From Nocardia yamanashiensis NBRC 100130 (GTDB taxonomy: Bacteria > Actinomycetota > Actinomycetes > Mycobacteriales > Mycobacteriaceae), in assembly GCF_001613325.1 (NCBI RefSeq), contig NZ_BDCD01000036.1, positions 39,273 through 103,272 on the forward strand: 64,000 bases of DNA. The letters run 5' to 3'. The position numbers and the translations under genes are program-made. Of this stretch, positions 50,985 to 59,165 are shown piece by piece. Under the pieces are notes generated by a model. The model searched no databases. It was not told the DNA's origin and saw nothing but the letters and a program-made list of their open reading frames with translations. Numbering within the stretch: position 1 is the stretch's first letter; every line of letters begins with the position of its first letter.

Positions 50985-51845
50985 ATGTCGAAGATCCTGC
51001 TGCAAACGACGATCACCGCGCACCCCGACGACTGGAGCATTGCCCGGTTCGCATTGCTGGCCGCCGAACTGCGGGCCGCCGGCCACGATGTCACCGCCCG
51101 CGACCGGGCCGTGCACGGCGCGAACGATCCGATCCTGAGCCGACTCGACGACTCGGATTTCAACCAATTATGGCTGCTGGCAGTCGATACCGGCGACGGG
51201 CTCACCGACGCCGAGACGACGGCCATCGTCCGGTTCCGCGAGAACGGCGGCGGTGTGCTGACCGCGCGCGACCATCAGGACCTGGGCAGCTGCCTGCTCG
51301 GACTCGGCTCACTGGGCGAGGTGAACCATTTCCACCAGCGCAATCCCGATCCCGCCCGCGCACGCGACGACCAGGACACCCCCGCCATCTCCTGGCCCAA
51401 CTACCACTCCGGGGCCAATGGCGACTATCAGCCCGTGTACGCCATGGCGCCGGTGCACGACCTGTTGCGCACCGGCGCATCCGGGAGCGGCCGCATCGAA
51501 TGGTTCCCCGCGCACCCGCACGAGGGCGCGGTCTCGGCGTGCGCGCCCTTCGCCACCGTCGTCGCCCAAGGCCGCAGCATCGTGTCCGGCCGCCGGTTCA
51601 ACCTCGCGGTCGCGCTGGACGGGGAAGTCGCGGCGGACGGCCGGACCATGGGCCGGGCGCTCGCCGAATCGACCTTCCACCACTTCGCCGACTACAACTG
51701 GGATCTCGACCGGGGAGCGCCCTCGTTCGTCAGCGAATCACCCGGCACCCAGATCAAAGCCGACCCAGCCCGGCTGACGATCTACCTGAACTACATCCGC
51801 AACATCGCGACCTGGCTCCACCCGATCACGGCGGAGGGCAGATGA
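50985..51845 (+). CDS. ThuA/glutamine-amidotransferase-like hypothetical protein
   Basis: This 286-residue protein starts like a class-I amidotransferase-like or ThuA fold (KILLQTTITAHPDDWSIARFALLAAELRAAGHDVTARD) and contains a strand-turn GGGVLTARDH. WFPAHPHEGAV resembles the late ThuA HPHEG-like element. The catalytic cysteine of true amidotransferases is absent at the expected place. GGGAGG lies eight bases before the ATG, and the cupin gene ends 18 bases upstream, so both are in the ECF41-controlled unit. Function not established. Confidence 0.75.
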   Translation: MSKILLQTTITAHPDDWSIARFALLAAELRAAGHDVTARDRAVHGANDPILSRLDDSDFNQLWLLAVDTGDGLTDAETTAIVRFRENGGGVLTARDHQDLGSCLLGLGSLGEVNHFHQRNPDPARARDDQDTPAISWPNYHSGANGDYQPVYAMAPVHDLLRTGASGSGRIEWFPAHPHEGAVSACAPFATVVAQGRSIVSGRRFNLAVALDGEVAADGRTMGRALAESTFHHFADYNWDLDRGAPSFVSESPGTQIKADPARLTIYLNYIRNIATWLHPITAEGR

Positions 51846-51870
51846 CGGCTGTCCCGACTAGGTTTGTCAG

Positions 51871-53067
51871 GTGGAACGTGAAGTGTTCGCCGCACGGCTC
51901 GCCGCCGCAGCAGCAGCGGCCGTGCGGTGCGCACGCACCCAGTTGATCGAGGATCTGCCGACGCCGCTGGCATTCAGGGTTCGGCTGAACCAGTCCTACG
52001 ACGGTATTCCGGCGCAGCCGGGCGAGATCAGATTCGCCGAGGACGATTCCCGGGACCGCGCTATCGGCTTGCACCGCTGCGACTTCGAGACGGTGGTCGA
52101 CACGTTGTGGCGGCAACGCCACGTACCCCTATGGGTGAATCTCGCCGTCGTCGGCATCTCGCATACAGCGACGATCATCGAAGTCGTCTGCTGCGGACGG
52201 TACACCGCCGACGAGGACAAGCTCTACCAGATGCCCGGTGGCACAACGCCATTCCACGCAGTCGGCCCCGTTTTGCCACCCTCCCAAGACGGCAACCGAT
52301 TCAGCATCCACACGCGCAGCGAATGCTGGGACCACCAAGACCTGGACGCCCTCAGGTCAGCCCCGAACCAGGTGTGGTCATTGAGAATCGAAACCTCCGA
52401 CTTCGACCACCAAATGCTCGATGCCGTCCCCGATCTATACAACGTGGAAATCATCGAACACACCGCATGCACCCTCACCAGCGAGGCATCGGCCGCCTTC
52501 ACCCGCTTCCCGAAACTACGAATTCTGCGATTAGACCTGGAAGCTGATCATTTCCATCTCGGCACCAGCCCTCTGCCCGCTCTCACCAGCCTCGAGCTGC
52601 ACGGCCGAGACACCATCCGATTAGACCTCTCGTTCCCGAAAACCCTCCCCCACCTTCGCCTCACAGCACCGGGAGTCACCCCTACCTCCCGATCACTCCT
52701 CCGTGTCACTGACCTCGATCTCCACCTCTCCCACAGCACAGACAGCGCCATCACCGACCTACTGAACGCGATCTCCCCCACCGAAACCCTGAGCCTGCGC
52801 GGTACCCCCGTCACCGATTCGATCCTGCCGATCCTCGAGCGCTACCACCTGACCCGCATCGACCTGACCGCCACTCAGGTAACCACCGCAGCACTGAACG
52901 ACTTCCGCACCCGCCACCCCGACTGCACCCTGTTCCCCCAACCACCGACACCAGCAACGAAATCGATTCGGGCCGCTGCCAACTGGGCCTATCAGCAAAT
53001 CCAGCTGCCGAGAACCCACAACGACTCCGGCGTGGCCGAAGGAAGCCCACCAACCACCCCTAGCTGA
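51871..53067 (+). CDS. Hypothetical protein with leucine-rich-repeat-like C-terminal half
   Basis: The first 150 residues of this 398-residue protein are not recognised. From about 165 it shows short leucine-rich units: FPKLRILRLDLEADHF, LPALTSLELHGRDT, LPHLRLTAPGV, VTDLDLHLSHST, TETLSLRGTPVTD and LTRIDLTATQVTTAAL. These resemble solenoid repeats used for protein binding. There is no signal peptide or membrane segment. The GTG start lies 25 bases after the ThuA-like gene. The tail is Pro/Thr-rich. Confidence 0.7.
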   Translation: MEREVFAARLAAAAAAAVRCARTQLIEDLPTPLAFRVRLNQSYDGIPAQPGEIRFAEDDSRDRAIGLHRCDFETVVDTLWRQRHVPLWVNLAVVGISHTATIIEVVCCGRYTADEDKLYQMPGGTTPFHAVGPVLPPSQDGNRFSIHTRSECWDHQDLDALRSAPNQVWSLRIETSDFDHQMLDAVPDLYNVEIIEHTACTLTSEASAAFTRFPKLRILRLDLEADHFHLGTSPLPALTSLELHGRDTIRLDLSFPKTLPHLRLTAPGVTPTSRSLLRVTDLDLHLSHSTDSAITDLLNAISPTETLSLRGTPVTDSILPILERYHLTRIDLTATQVTTAALNDFRTRHPDCTLFPQPPTPATKSIRAAANWAYQQIQLPRTHNDSGVAEGSPPTTPS

Positions 53068-53131
53068 GGAACCGTTCCGCCTCGCCCGCAAGGCCCGGTC
53101 GGAGGGTGCCGCATGCGCGGGCGGCCCGGAG

Positions 53132-53725
53132 TCAGAGATCCGATGGAAGCTCGGCGTCGTAAATCGCGAGGGTGCCGGCGGCTGCCCGCAATGCGTCGAC
53201 CACGACCGGTGCCGCCGTACGGAAGAGCTGCGGGTAGTCGATCTCGCCCTGGGCCGGGTCGATCGAATAGGCAAGTCGTTCCTCGCCGATCGAGAACTCG
53301 GTGGTGACGTTGGCGTTGTTGCCACGCGGGTCTTGGCGATGCCAACGACCGTCGAGATGCACGGCGACCAAACCGTGGATCACATGGCCTTGGCGGCGGG
53401 CCAGCCGCTGATAGCACAGGGCGGTCGGTATGCCCTGTGCTCGCAACAGCGCGGTGAGCAGGTTCGATTTCGCGTAGCAGAGCCCAACGCGATGTTCCAG
53501 CACTTCCGACGCGGTGAGCGTGACCCGAGGATCGCGCACGTCATAAGAGTGCCCGACCTTGTCGCGAACCCATTCGAATGTGTTGCGCGCGTAGTCGATC
53601 GGAGTACCGGACTCGGTCCACAATGCCTCGGCGAGCGCTCGCACCGCCGGATGGTCGACCTCGATGATCTCATCGCCCAGCAGGTAGTCGCCCGGATCCA
53701 CATCCGACCGTATGAAAATAGACAT
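53132..53725 (-). CDS. Transglutaminase-like cysteine protein
   Basis: A transglutaminase-core protein (197 residues) with the triad visible: Cys83 in HRVGLCYAKSNLLTALLRAQGIPTALCYQ, His117 in HVIHGLVAVHL and Asp132 in WHRQDPRGNN. The start at 53725 is preferred because TAATAT stands seven bases before the ATG, the layout of actinobacterial leaderless messages, and because the added residues of the alternative start at 53824 do not look conserved. Prokaryotic members are mostly peptidases or amidases of unknown substrate. Confidence 0.82.
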   Translation of the reverse strand: MSIFIRSDVDPGDYLLGDEIIEVDHPAVRALAEALWTESGTPIDYARNTFEWVRDKVGHSYDVRDPRVTLTASEVLEHRVGLCYAKSNLLTALLRAQGIPTALCYQRLARRQGHVIHGLVAVHLDGRWHRQDPRGNNANVTTEFSIGEERLAYSIDPAQGEIDYPQLFRTAAPVVVDALRAAAGTLAIYDAELPSDL

Positions 53726-53727
53726 GT

Positions 53728-53743
53728 CTGCAATATTATGCAG
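53728..53743. promoter_or_regulatory. AT-rich palindrome at the transglutaminase promoter
   Basis: CTGCAATATTATGCAG has 5-bp arms (CTGCA/TGCAG) around an AT core that contains the predicted -10 element. It could be a repressor site. Confidence 0.45.
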
Positions 53744-53895
53744 AACGTCGATTGTGTCACCGGGCGGCCCCAACTTCCGCCAGTCCGTGATGCGATCTCC
53801 GGCGAAAGACTGGTAATAGGGCATGTGCGGCCGGCGATGAACGCACGAGGTCCGGGTGAGCGGATCGAAGTCCGCATAGCTGAGGTTAGGCCGTG

Positions 53896-54837
53896 ATGAC
53901 CGAAACTCCGTCCAGTGATTCGGTTCCGGTCGATCACGCGTGGGCCAATCGTTTCAAGGCCTTCCTACCGCGGAGATTGGCGAAGGTTTCTGTACTGATC
54001 CTGGCGACGGTACTGGCGGTGGTCCTCATCATCGATGTCGTCACCGACCGGTTGGCGACAGGAACCCCAGCCACACTGAACCCTGAGATTCCTACTGGGT
54101 TGGGCAGCGGCAGTTCTGCGCCGGTAGGCCCCTGGCGGCTGACTATGTCCGACTACAGACTCGCCGGGGACCACTACGAGGTAACGGTGAAGGCGCGCAA
54201 CGAGAGCTATCAATCCGCGGATCTGGCCGCGCTGAAGTTCTTCGGCGGTGCCACCAACCGCAACGGCTTCACGGATTCGAACATCCAAGCCAGCCTGAAC
54301 TGCTCATCCCACGACGCCCCGACGCTTCCCCGGACAGGACTGATCGCGCCCGGCGCCGAGGCGGCCGGGCGAGTGTGCTTGCCGATCAACACCTCTCGAT
54401 ACGGATCGAGTGGGATGTGGAGCCAGGTCAGTGCATACATCGCCGACAGCACGTCGATCGATTCACCCATCGTCACCGACCTCATCAGCGGACGGGTCGG
54501 TTCGTACGGCGGCAATGGAGGCAATGTCCCCGATGGCGACCATGTCTCCACGCAGGTCCACGCCGAAATAGGCGATATCCGCACCGAGGGCCCCGCCACG
54601 CACATCAAGTTGGCCCTAGCCCACGGCCGCCTCTACCGTGATTGGCTGCTCTACGTTGCCGCCGGCGGCGGTCGTGAATGCGAACCCGGATCGGATCACC
54701 ACGTGCTCCTCGAGCCCGCTGGCCCCCGAATGGCCCTGAGCGGCGACACAATCGAACTCTGCGTACTCGGCGCACTCAAAAACTACACAGTCGCACTCAC
54801 TCCCCGCGTGTTCTGGGAGTTCCCCCGCGCGAACTGA
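53896..54837 (+). CDS. Hypothetical membrane-anchored exported protein
   Basis: This 313-residue protein has a cytoplasmic start, one transmembrane helix about 30-52 (VSVLILATVLAVVLIIDVV) and a large extracytoplasmic part. The beta-rich domain about 80-200 (WRLTMSDYRLAGDHYEVTVKARNES) resembles the immunoglobulin-like DUF4352/telokin-type fold. Two cysteine pairs (NCSS/RVCLP and RECEPG/ELCVLG) fit disulfides. An in-frame GTG lies one codon before the ATG. Not recognised further. Confidence 0.7.
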   Translation: MTETPSSDSVPVDHAWANRFKAFLPRRLAKVSVLILATVLAVVLIIDVVTDRLATGTPATLNPEIPTGLGSGSSAPVGPWRLTMSDYRLAGDHYEVTVKARNESYQSADLAALKFFGGATNRNGFTDSNIQASLNCSSHDAPTLPRTGLIAPGAEAAGRVCLPINTSRYGSSGMWSQVSAYIADSTSIDSPIVTDLISGRVGSYGGNGGNVPDGDHVSTQVHAEIGDIRTEGPATHIKLALAHGRLYRDWLLYVAAGGGRECEPGSDHHVLLEPAGPRMALSGDTIELCVLGALKNYTVALTPRVFWEFPRAN

Positions 54838-54913
54838 ACCAGACCCCGTGCGGCCCCGAGCCGCGCCAACCACCGCGCACATCCGGCGAGTCGATCGTGA
54901 TGCAGGATGGGCC

Positions 54914-55216
54914 ATGACCACTCCGCACCCGCAATCGCCGATTGTCGATGTCTACGCATTGCTGAACGGCGCGTTCGATTTGCGGTCGTATTCACGGCGA
55001 TACCTGGTACTGAGCACGAAAGCGCCGCTCCAGCAGAAGTTCATTCCGACCATGGCCGACTTCGATCAGGCGTTCTTCGGGCCGATCGTGGCCATGACGG
55101 ACGCCATCGAATGGCTGGAGGGTCAGGGTTGGACTCTGGTGAGCATGCTCGATCGCGACAAGGAGCAGAACAACTTCGCGTACACACTGGCGTTCATGCG
55201 CCGCGCTCAGCCCTGA
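54914..55216 (+). CDS. Hypothetical small soluble protein
   Basis: This 100-residue protein with YLVLSTKAPLQQKFIPTMADFDQAFFGPIVAMTDAIEWLEGQGWTLVSML resembles DUF4177-like 'WEL' domains only in outline. There is no signal sequence. The ATG at 54914 is chosen because the upstream extension is arginine-rich shadow sequence. Confidence 0.6.
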   Translation: MTTPHPQSPIVDVYALLNGAFDLRSYSRRYLVLSTKAPLQQKFIPTMADFDQAFFGPIVAMTDAIEWLEGQGWTLVSMLDRDKEQNNFAYTLAFMRRAQP

Positions 55217-55319
55217 TCGTTCGGCCCCATTCGGACGTCCCGATCATCGACCCGCATTCAATCAGATAGGCCCAATCCATCGATGCGTGCATTCTACGGC
55301 CGTCGAGCAGGATGGGTAC

Positions 55320-55541
55320 ATGATCGCACCCAGAGTCACCTACGACCCGGTAGCCGACGCCGCGTACATATACCTGACGCACGAGATCCTGCCCGGTGGC
55401 GTGGCCAAGACCGTTTCGGTTGATCCGATGACGATCGGCGGCATGGTCAACCTGGATCTCGACGCTGAGGGCCGCATTGTCGGGATCGAGGTGCTGGGCG
55501 CCAAGTCGAGGCTGGATCCGCACTTGTTGTCCGAGGAGTGA
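55320..55541 (+). CDS. DUF2283-family small protein
   Basis: The 73-residue protein begins with the DUF2283 pattern: VTYDPVADAAYIYLTHEI, then VNLDLDAEGRIVGIEVLGAKSRL. These short beta-rich proteins are widespread and of unknown role, sometimes linked to toxin-antitoxin or phage loci. AGGATGG lies just upstream of the ATG. The stretch 55217-55319 before it shows nothing notable. Confidence 0.8.
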   Translation: MIAPRVTYDPVADAAYIYLTHEILPGGVAKTVSVDPMTIGGMVNLDLDAEGRIVGIEVLGAKSRLDPHLLSEE

Positions 55542-55565
55542 CCCACGTCCGCACGGGCCGTGCGG

Positions 55566-55868
55566 TCATTTGCACACCACGTAGCGCAGATGCAGGACGC
55601 CGGGATCCTCCAGCGTGCGAACGAGATCGAGTTCTATGTGCTCGGCGGGGAGCCCGTCGAACAGTCGTCGGCCGCGGCCGAGCAGGACCGGCCGGAGCTG
55701 GATGTCGATCATGTCGAGTACGCCCGCTTTCAGCGGGTGTGTCGGGACGAAGATCGGGACCCCGTCGTGATGGTCCCCGCCCCAGTAACCGGCGAAGTCT
55801 GCGGTCCGTTTCCCGGTGATCACGGGGTTCTCGGCGTTGTCGTCCGGACCGGTATCGGTAGTGTTCAT
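55566..55868 (-). pseudogene. Collapsed RibD/dihydrofolate-reductase-like gene
   Basis: The 100-residue frame keeps three separate pieces of a RibD C-terminal/DHFR-like protein that is normally near 190-210 residues: GPDD close to the start, ITGKRTADFAGYWGGDHHDGVPIFVPTH in the middle, and IQLRPVLLGRGRRLFDGLPAEHIELDLVRTLEDPGVLHLRY at the end. About 60 residues are missing between the last two and a similar stretch between the first two, with the frame preserved. The NADPH- and substrate-binding core is gone, so it is almost certainly non-functional. Confidence 0.7.
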
Positions 55869-55919
55869 GGCATCTCGCGTTCTGGTTCCGCTCGTCTCGC
55901 TCACGGAGAGGAATCTCGC

Positions 55920-56816
55920 ATGACGGTGCTCGTGGCAGGGGCCTCCGGTTTCGTCGGCACCTGGTTGTGCCCGGAACTGGAGCGGGCAGGACATGCGGTG
56001 CGGGCCATGACGCGCCGGCCGCAGTCCTATTCGGGGGCGGGGACGGCAGTGCGCGGGGATGTCGATGACCCCGCCTCGCTGCGGGAGGCGATGGAAGGTT
56101 GCGACAGCGCCTATTACCTGGTGCATTCGCTCGACGACCCGAACTTCGAGCAGCACGATGCCGATGCAGCGCGGTGCTTCGGCCGGGCCGCCGCCGACGC
56201 GGGGCTGCGCCGGATCGTCTATCTGGGCGGATTGGGCGACGATCGCGACGACCTGTCCCCGCATCTGCGCAGCCGCCGGGAAGTGGAGCGATTGCTCGGC
56301 GCGGCGGACGTGCCGGTCACCACGCTGCGAGCGGGCGTGATCGTCGGGCACGGCGGTATCTCTTGGGAGATGACTCGCCAACTGGTGGAACACTTGCCCG
56401 CGATGGTTACCCCGAAGTGGGTGCGGGTCAGGACGCAGCCCATTGCGATCACCGACGTGGTCCGCTATCTCGTCGGGGTGCTGGATACTCCGGAAGCTGT
56501 CGGGCGCACCTTCGATATCGGCGGTCCCGAGGTCTTGTCCTACAGCGATATGCTTCGCCGCCTGGCGGCCATCGAGGGCCGACCGCTCGTGGTGCTGCCG
56601 GTCCCGCTGCTGTCGCCGCGGCTGTCCGCGCTATGGCTGTCCCTGGTGACCGATGTCGACGCCCGCACCGGCCGCTCACTGATCGCCTCCATGACGAACG
56701 AAACGGTAGTGCGCGACAACAGCATTCGTGATGTGGTGCCCTTCGAGCCGCTGGACTACGACGAGGCGGCCCTGCGCGCACTCGGCCAGCGGGCCAAGGC
56801 CAGGCGGGACGCGTGA
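55920..56816 (+). CDS. NAD(P)-binding NmrA/epimerase-like protein
   Basis: Atypical SDR of 298 residues with VLVAGASGFVGTWLCPELERAGHAVRAMTRRP at the N-terminus, GCDSAYYLVHSLDDPNFEQHD and LRRIVYLGGLG, and a C-terminal half ending in DYDEAALRALGQ. This matches the Rv-type 'NAD(P)H-binding/SDR_a5' proteins common in mycobacteria and relatives. GAGAGGAA precedes the ATG. The stop overlaps the CPBP protease start (GTGA), so the pair is co-translated. Confidence 0.88.
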   Translation: MTVLVAGASGFVGTWLCPELERAGHAVRAMTRRPQSYSGAGTAVRGDVDDPASLREAMEGCDSAYYLVHSLDDPNFEQHDADAARCFGRAAADAGLRRIVYLGGLGDDRDDLSPHLRSRREVERLLGAADVPVTTLRAGVIVGHGGISWEMTRQLVEHLPAMVTPKWVRVRTQPIAITDVVRYLVGVLDTPEAVGRTFDIGGPEVLSYSDMLRRLAAIEGRPLVVLPVPLLSPRLSALWLSLVTDVDARTGRSLIASMTNETVVRDNSIRDVVPFEPLDYDEAALRALGQRAKARRDA

Positions 56817-57466
56817 CAGCGGCACCCTGGCGGCGCGCCGCGGTCGCCGGCTGCACGGCTTTCGGGGCCGGGCTGCTGCGCGCATCGCTGTCGGCGCGCC
56901 CGGACAGCCGGGCGTTCTACGGTTTGAGCCTGGCGACCGCCGCCACGTGGGCGGTGGGCGGTACGGTCCTGGGTCCGCCCCGGCTGGGAAACAAGTCGGG
57001 CGCACTGTTCGCGCTGCCGATCGGCGGTGCCGCGTTCGGGGTGTTCTACGGTTGCGCGCTGGTGGCCCGCCGCATTCCGACGCTGAACCGGGCGATCGCC
57101 GATGTGCTGCGCTACGCCGACGAGGCTCCGCCGGATCGGACGCTGTTCATCGCGCTGGTCAGCGGGGCAGGCGAGGAACTGTTCTTCCGGGGGCCGGTCT
57201 ACGACGTGGCCGGAACGCGCCCGGTCGCCGTATCCACCGGCGTGTACTGCCTGACCACCACCGCCACTCGCAACCCTGCCCTGGTCCTCGCCTCAGCCGT
57301 GATGGGCACGCTGTTCGCGCTACAGCGCCGGGCATCCGGCGGCGTCGTCGCACCCTTGCTCACCCATCTCACCTGGTCCACCTTGATGATTCGCTATCTA
57401 CCCGCTCTCTTCCCCACCTCCCCGGCGGACCCACCGGGCCAGGCGCGACAGCGGCTCATCGGCTGA
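56813..57466 (+). CDS. CPBP-family intramembrane glutamic protease
   Basis: The 217-residue membrane protein has about 6 helices and the CPBP (Rce1/abortive-infection-like) motifs: SGAGEELFFRGPVYD (EExxxR) near 118-132, and GVVAPLLTHLTWSTLM with the second-motif histidine near 186. Bacterial CPBP proteases serve in peptide maturation or self-immunity. The GTG start overlaps the preceding gene by four bases. Confidence 0.85.
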   Translation: MTAAPWRRAAVAGCTAFGAGLLRASLSARPDSRAFYGLSLATAATWAVGGTVLGPPRLGNKSGALFALPIGGAAFGVFYGCALVARRIPTLNRAIADVLRYADEAPPDRTLFIALVSGAGEELFFRGPVYDVAGTRPVAVSTGVYCLTTTATRNPALVLASAVMGTLFALQRRASGGVVAPLLTHLTWSTLMIRYLPALFPTSPADPPGQARQRLIG

Positions 57467-57569
57467 TCAGGGTGAATGGCAAGTCCTTTGAACGCGAGGT
57501 CAGGATGTTCAGGCTTCCAGTCCGGTCCGCCGAGCACGTTCGGCCGGTATTCCGTAGTCGGGGAGGGAG

Positions 57570-58286
57570 TCAGTCGTCGCAGCAGGAGCAGTCGCGCCCG
57601 TCCGCTCGGACTGTTGCGGCGAGAGCAGCGGGTGAGGGGCAGCAGGTATCGCCACGCCATGCGTTGACGCCTTCCTTGATCGCGATGCCCGCGATCACCA
57701 GGGCGGCGATGGGGTCGGCCCACGACCAGCCGAACAGGCTGTTGAGCAGCAGTCCGACCAGCAGTACGGCAGAGAGGTAGGTGCACAGCAAAGTTTGTTT
57801 GGAATCGGCTACGGCAGAAGCGGATCCGAGTTCGCGCCCGGCGCGACGCTGTGCCCACGAGAGCACCGGCATCACCGCCAGGCTCACTGCCGCCAGCGTG
57901 ATGCCGATCGGAGAGTGCCGCGCCTCCCCGACGCCGAGAAGTCCACGGACGGAGTCGGCGGCGACGTAGGCGGCCAGGGCGAAGAAGGAGAACGCGATGA
58001 TCCGCAGCGTGACCTTTTCCCGTTTCTCGGGATCGCGTCCCGCGAACTGCCAGGCGACCGCTGCCGCCGAGGACACCTCGATCACCGAATCCAGGCCGAA
58101 CCCGATCAGCGCGGCGGAAGAGGCGCGGGCGCCTTCACTCAGCGCGATCATCGCCTCGATGACGTTGTAGCTGATCGTGGCCGTGACGAACCAGCGAATG
58201 CGCTTCGCGAGCAACGCCTTCCGCTGCGGCGACGGACCCAGCGGCACTGCCGCCGACGGTGAGGGCATCCCCAGTGACTGCGACAT
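57570..58286 (-). CDS. Cation-diffusion-facilitator-like metal exporter
   Basis: This 238-residue protein has about 6 transmembrane helices, including the CDF-like core SSAALIGFGLDSVIEVSSAAAVAWQFAG (helix 2, metal-site Asp) and SWADPIAALVIAGIAIKEGVNAWRG (helix 5). The cysteine-rich tail (DTCCPSP, DCSCCDD) could bind soft metals. It is shorter than typical CDF proteins and lacks the C-terminal cytoplasmic domain. The ATG overlaps the stop of the CmtR gene (TGATG), so they form one operon. Likely substrate is Cd2+/Pb2+ or Zn2+ by context. Confidence 0.85.
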   Translation of the reverse strand: MSQSLGMPSPSAAVPLGPSPQRKALLAKRIRWFVTATISYNVIEAMIALSEGARASSAALIGFGLDSVIEVSSAAAVAWQFAGRDPEKREKVTLRIIAFSFFALAAYVAADSVRGLLGVGEARHSPIGITLAAVSLAVMPVLSWAQRRAGRELGSASAVADSKQTLLCTYLSAVLLVGLLLNSLFGWSWADPIAALVIAGIAIKEGVNAWRGDTCCPSPAALAATVRADGRDCSCCDD

Positions 58287-58615
58287 CAGCAGCATCCCTC
58301 GGTGTCGGAGTCCGGACAGCACGCCGGATCGACAGCCAGCACCAACCCCGTCAGATCCTCGAGCGCTCGCCCGATCCGCGCATCAGCCAACTCGTAGCGC
58401 GAGCGTCGCCCTTCCGGCACCGCGACCACCAGCCCGCAACCCCTCAGGCATGCAAGGTGATTCGACAGGATCTGACGGGAGACCCCGATCTGCTCGGCCA
58501 GGTCTGAGGGATACGCGGGGGCCTGGCGCAGGCTCAGCAGGATCTGGGTGCGGGTGGGGTCCGAAAGCGCATGGCCGAAACGAGTCAGCGCATCCCGGTG
58601 CAGCAGAGTGTCCAC
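58286..58615 (-). CDS. cmtR: CmtR-type Cd/Pb-sensing ArsR-family repressor
   Basis: The 109-residue winged-helix repressor closely follows Mycobacterium tuberculosis CmtR: LSDPTRTQILLSL, SRQILSNHLACLRGCGLVVAVPEGRRSRYELAD and a tail with CCP. Cys56 and Cys60 (LACLRGC) and Cys99/Cys100 match the three-cysteine Cd(II)/Pb(II) site of CmtR (Cys57, Cys61, Cys102). Extra cysteines at the end (GCC) are unusual. The start is a GTG with no ribosome site but TACTGT six bases upstream, suggesting a leaderless message. Confidence 0.9.
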   Translation of the reverse strand: MDTLLHRDALTRFGHALSDPTRTQILLSLRQAPAYPSDLAEQIGVSRQILSNHLACLRGCGLVVAVPEGRRSRYELADARIGRALEDLTGLVLAVDPACCPDSDTEGCC

Positions 58616-58625
58616 AAGATAACAG

Positions 58626-58641
58626 TACAGAAGAATCTGTA
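58626..58641. promoter_or_regulatory. Predicted CmtR operator
   Basis: TACAGA-AGAA-TCTGTA is a perfect 6-bp inverted repeat that overlaps the predicted -10 element of cmtR by two bases. Confidence 0.65.
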
Positions 58642-58679
58642 TTCAGAAAACAATGAACTGTTGGCAGTCCGCAGGCTCG

Positions 58680-59090
58680 CTACGTGGCGGGCAGTAGTTC
58701 TTCGATGAGGCGTTCGACGCGGGTGCGGATTTCGTCGCGGATCGGGCGGACAGCGCCGACGCCTTTGCCCGCGGGGTCGTCGAGTGTCCAGTCGCGGTAG
58801 TCGACGCCGGGGAAGTACGGGCAGGTGTCGCCGCAGCCCATGGTGATGACGACGGTGGAGGTCTGCACGGTATCGGGGGTGAGGATTTTCGGGGCCTGGG
58901 CGGTGATGTCGATACCGAGTTCGGCCATGGCCTCGACGGCGGCGGGGTTGATGGACTCGGCGGGTGCCGTTCCCGCGGAACGGACTTCGATCGCGTCGCC
59001 GGCGAGATGGGTGAGGAATCCCTGGGCCATCTGCGAGCGGCCGGCGTTGTGGACGCAGACGAACAGCACGCTGGGCTTATCGGAGGTCAT
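58680..59090 (-). CDS. arsC: Arsenate reductase (low-molecular-weight phosphatase type)
   Basis: ArsC of 136 residues, reducing arsenate to arsenite. The phosphatase-type loop Cys12-VHNAG-Arg18-S is present. Cys86 and Cys90 (MGCGDTCP) are in place for an intramolecular disulfide relay, as in thioredoxin-linked ArsC, and WTLDDPAGKG supplies the acid loop. In mycothiol-making actinobacteria a mycothiol-coupled variant is an alternative. AAAGGA lies nine bases before the ATG. It is the last gene of the arsR-aquaporin-arsC run. Confidence 0.93.
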   Translation of the reverse strand: MTSDKPSVLFVCVHNAGRSQMAQGFLTHLAGDAIEVRSAGTAPAESINPAAVEAMAELGIDITAQAPKILTPDTVQTSTVVITMGCGDTCPYFPGVDYRDWTLDDPAGKGVGAVRPIRDEIRTRVERLIEELLPAT

Positions 59091-59165
59091 GGGGTGGGAT
59101 GGGTCCTTTCAGGAGGCGCGAAGCCGATAACGGTGATGTGGGAGGCGAATCGGCGGACCGGCCGG

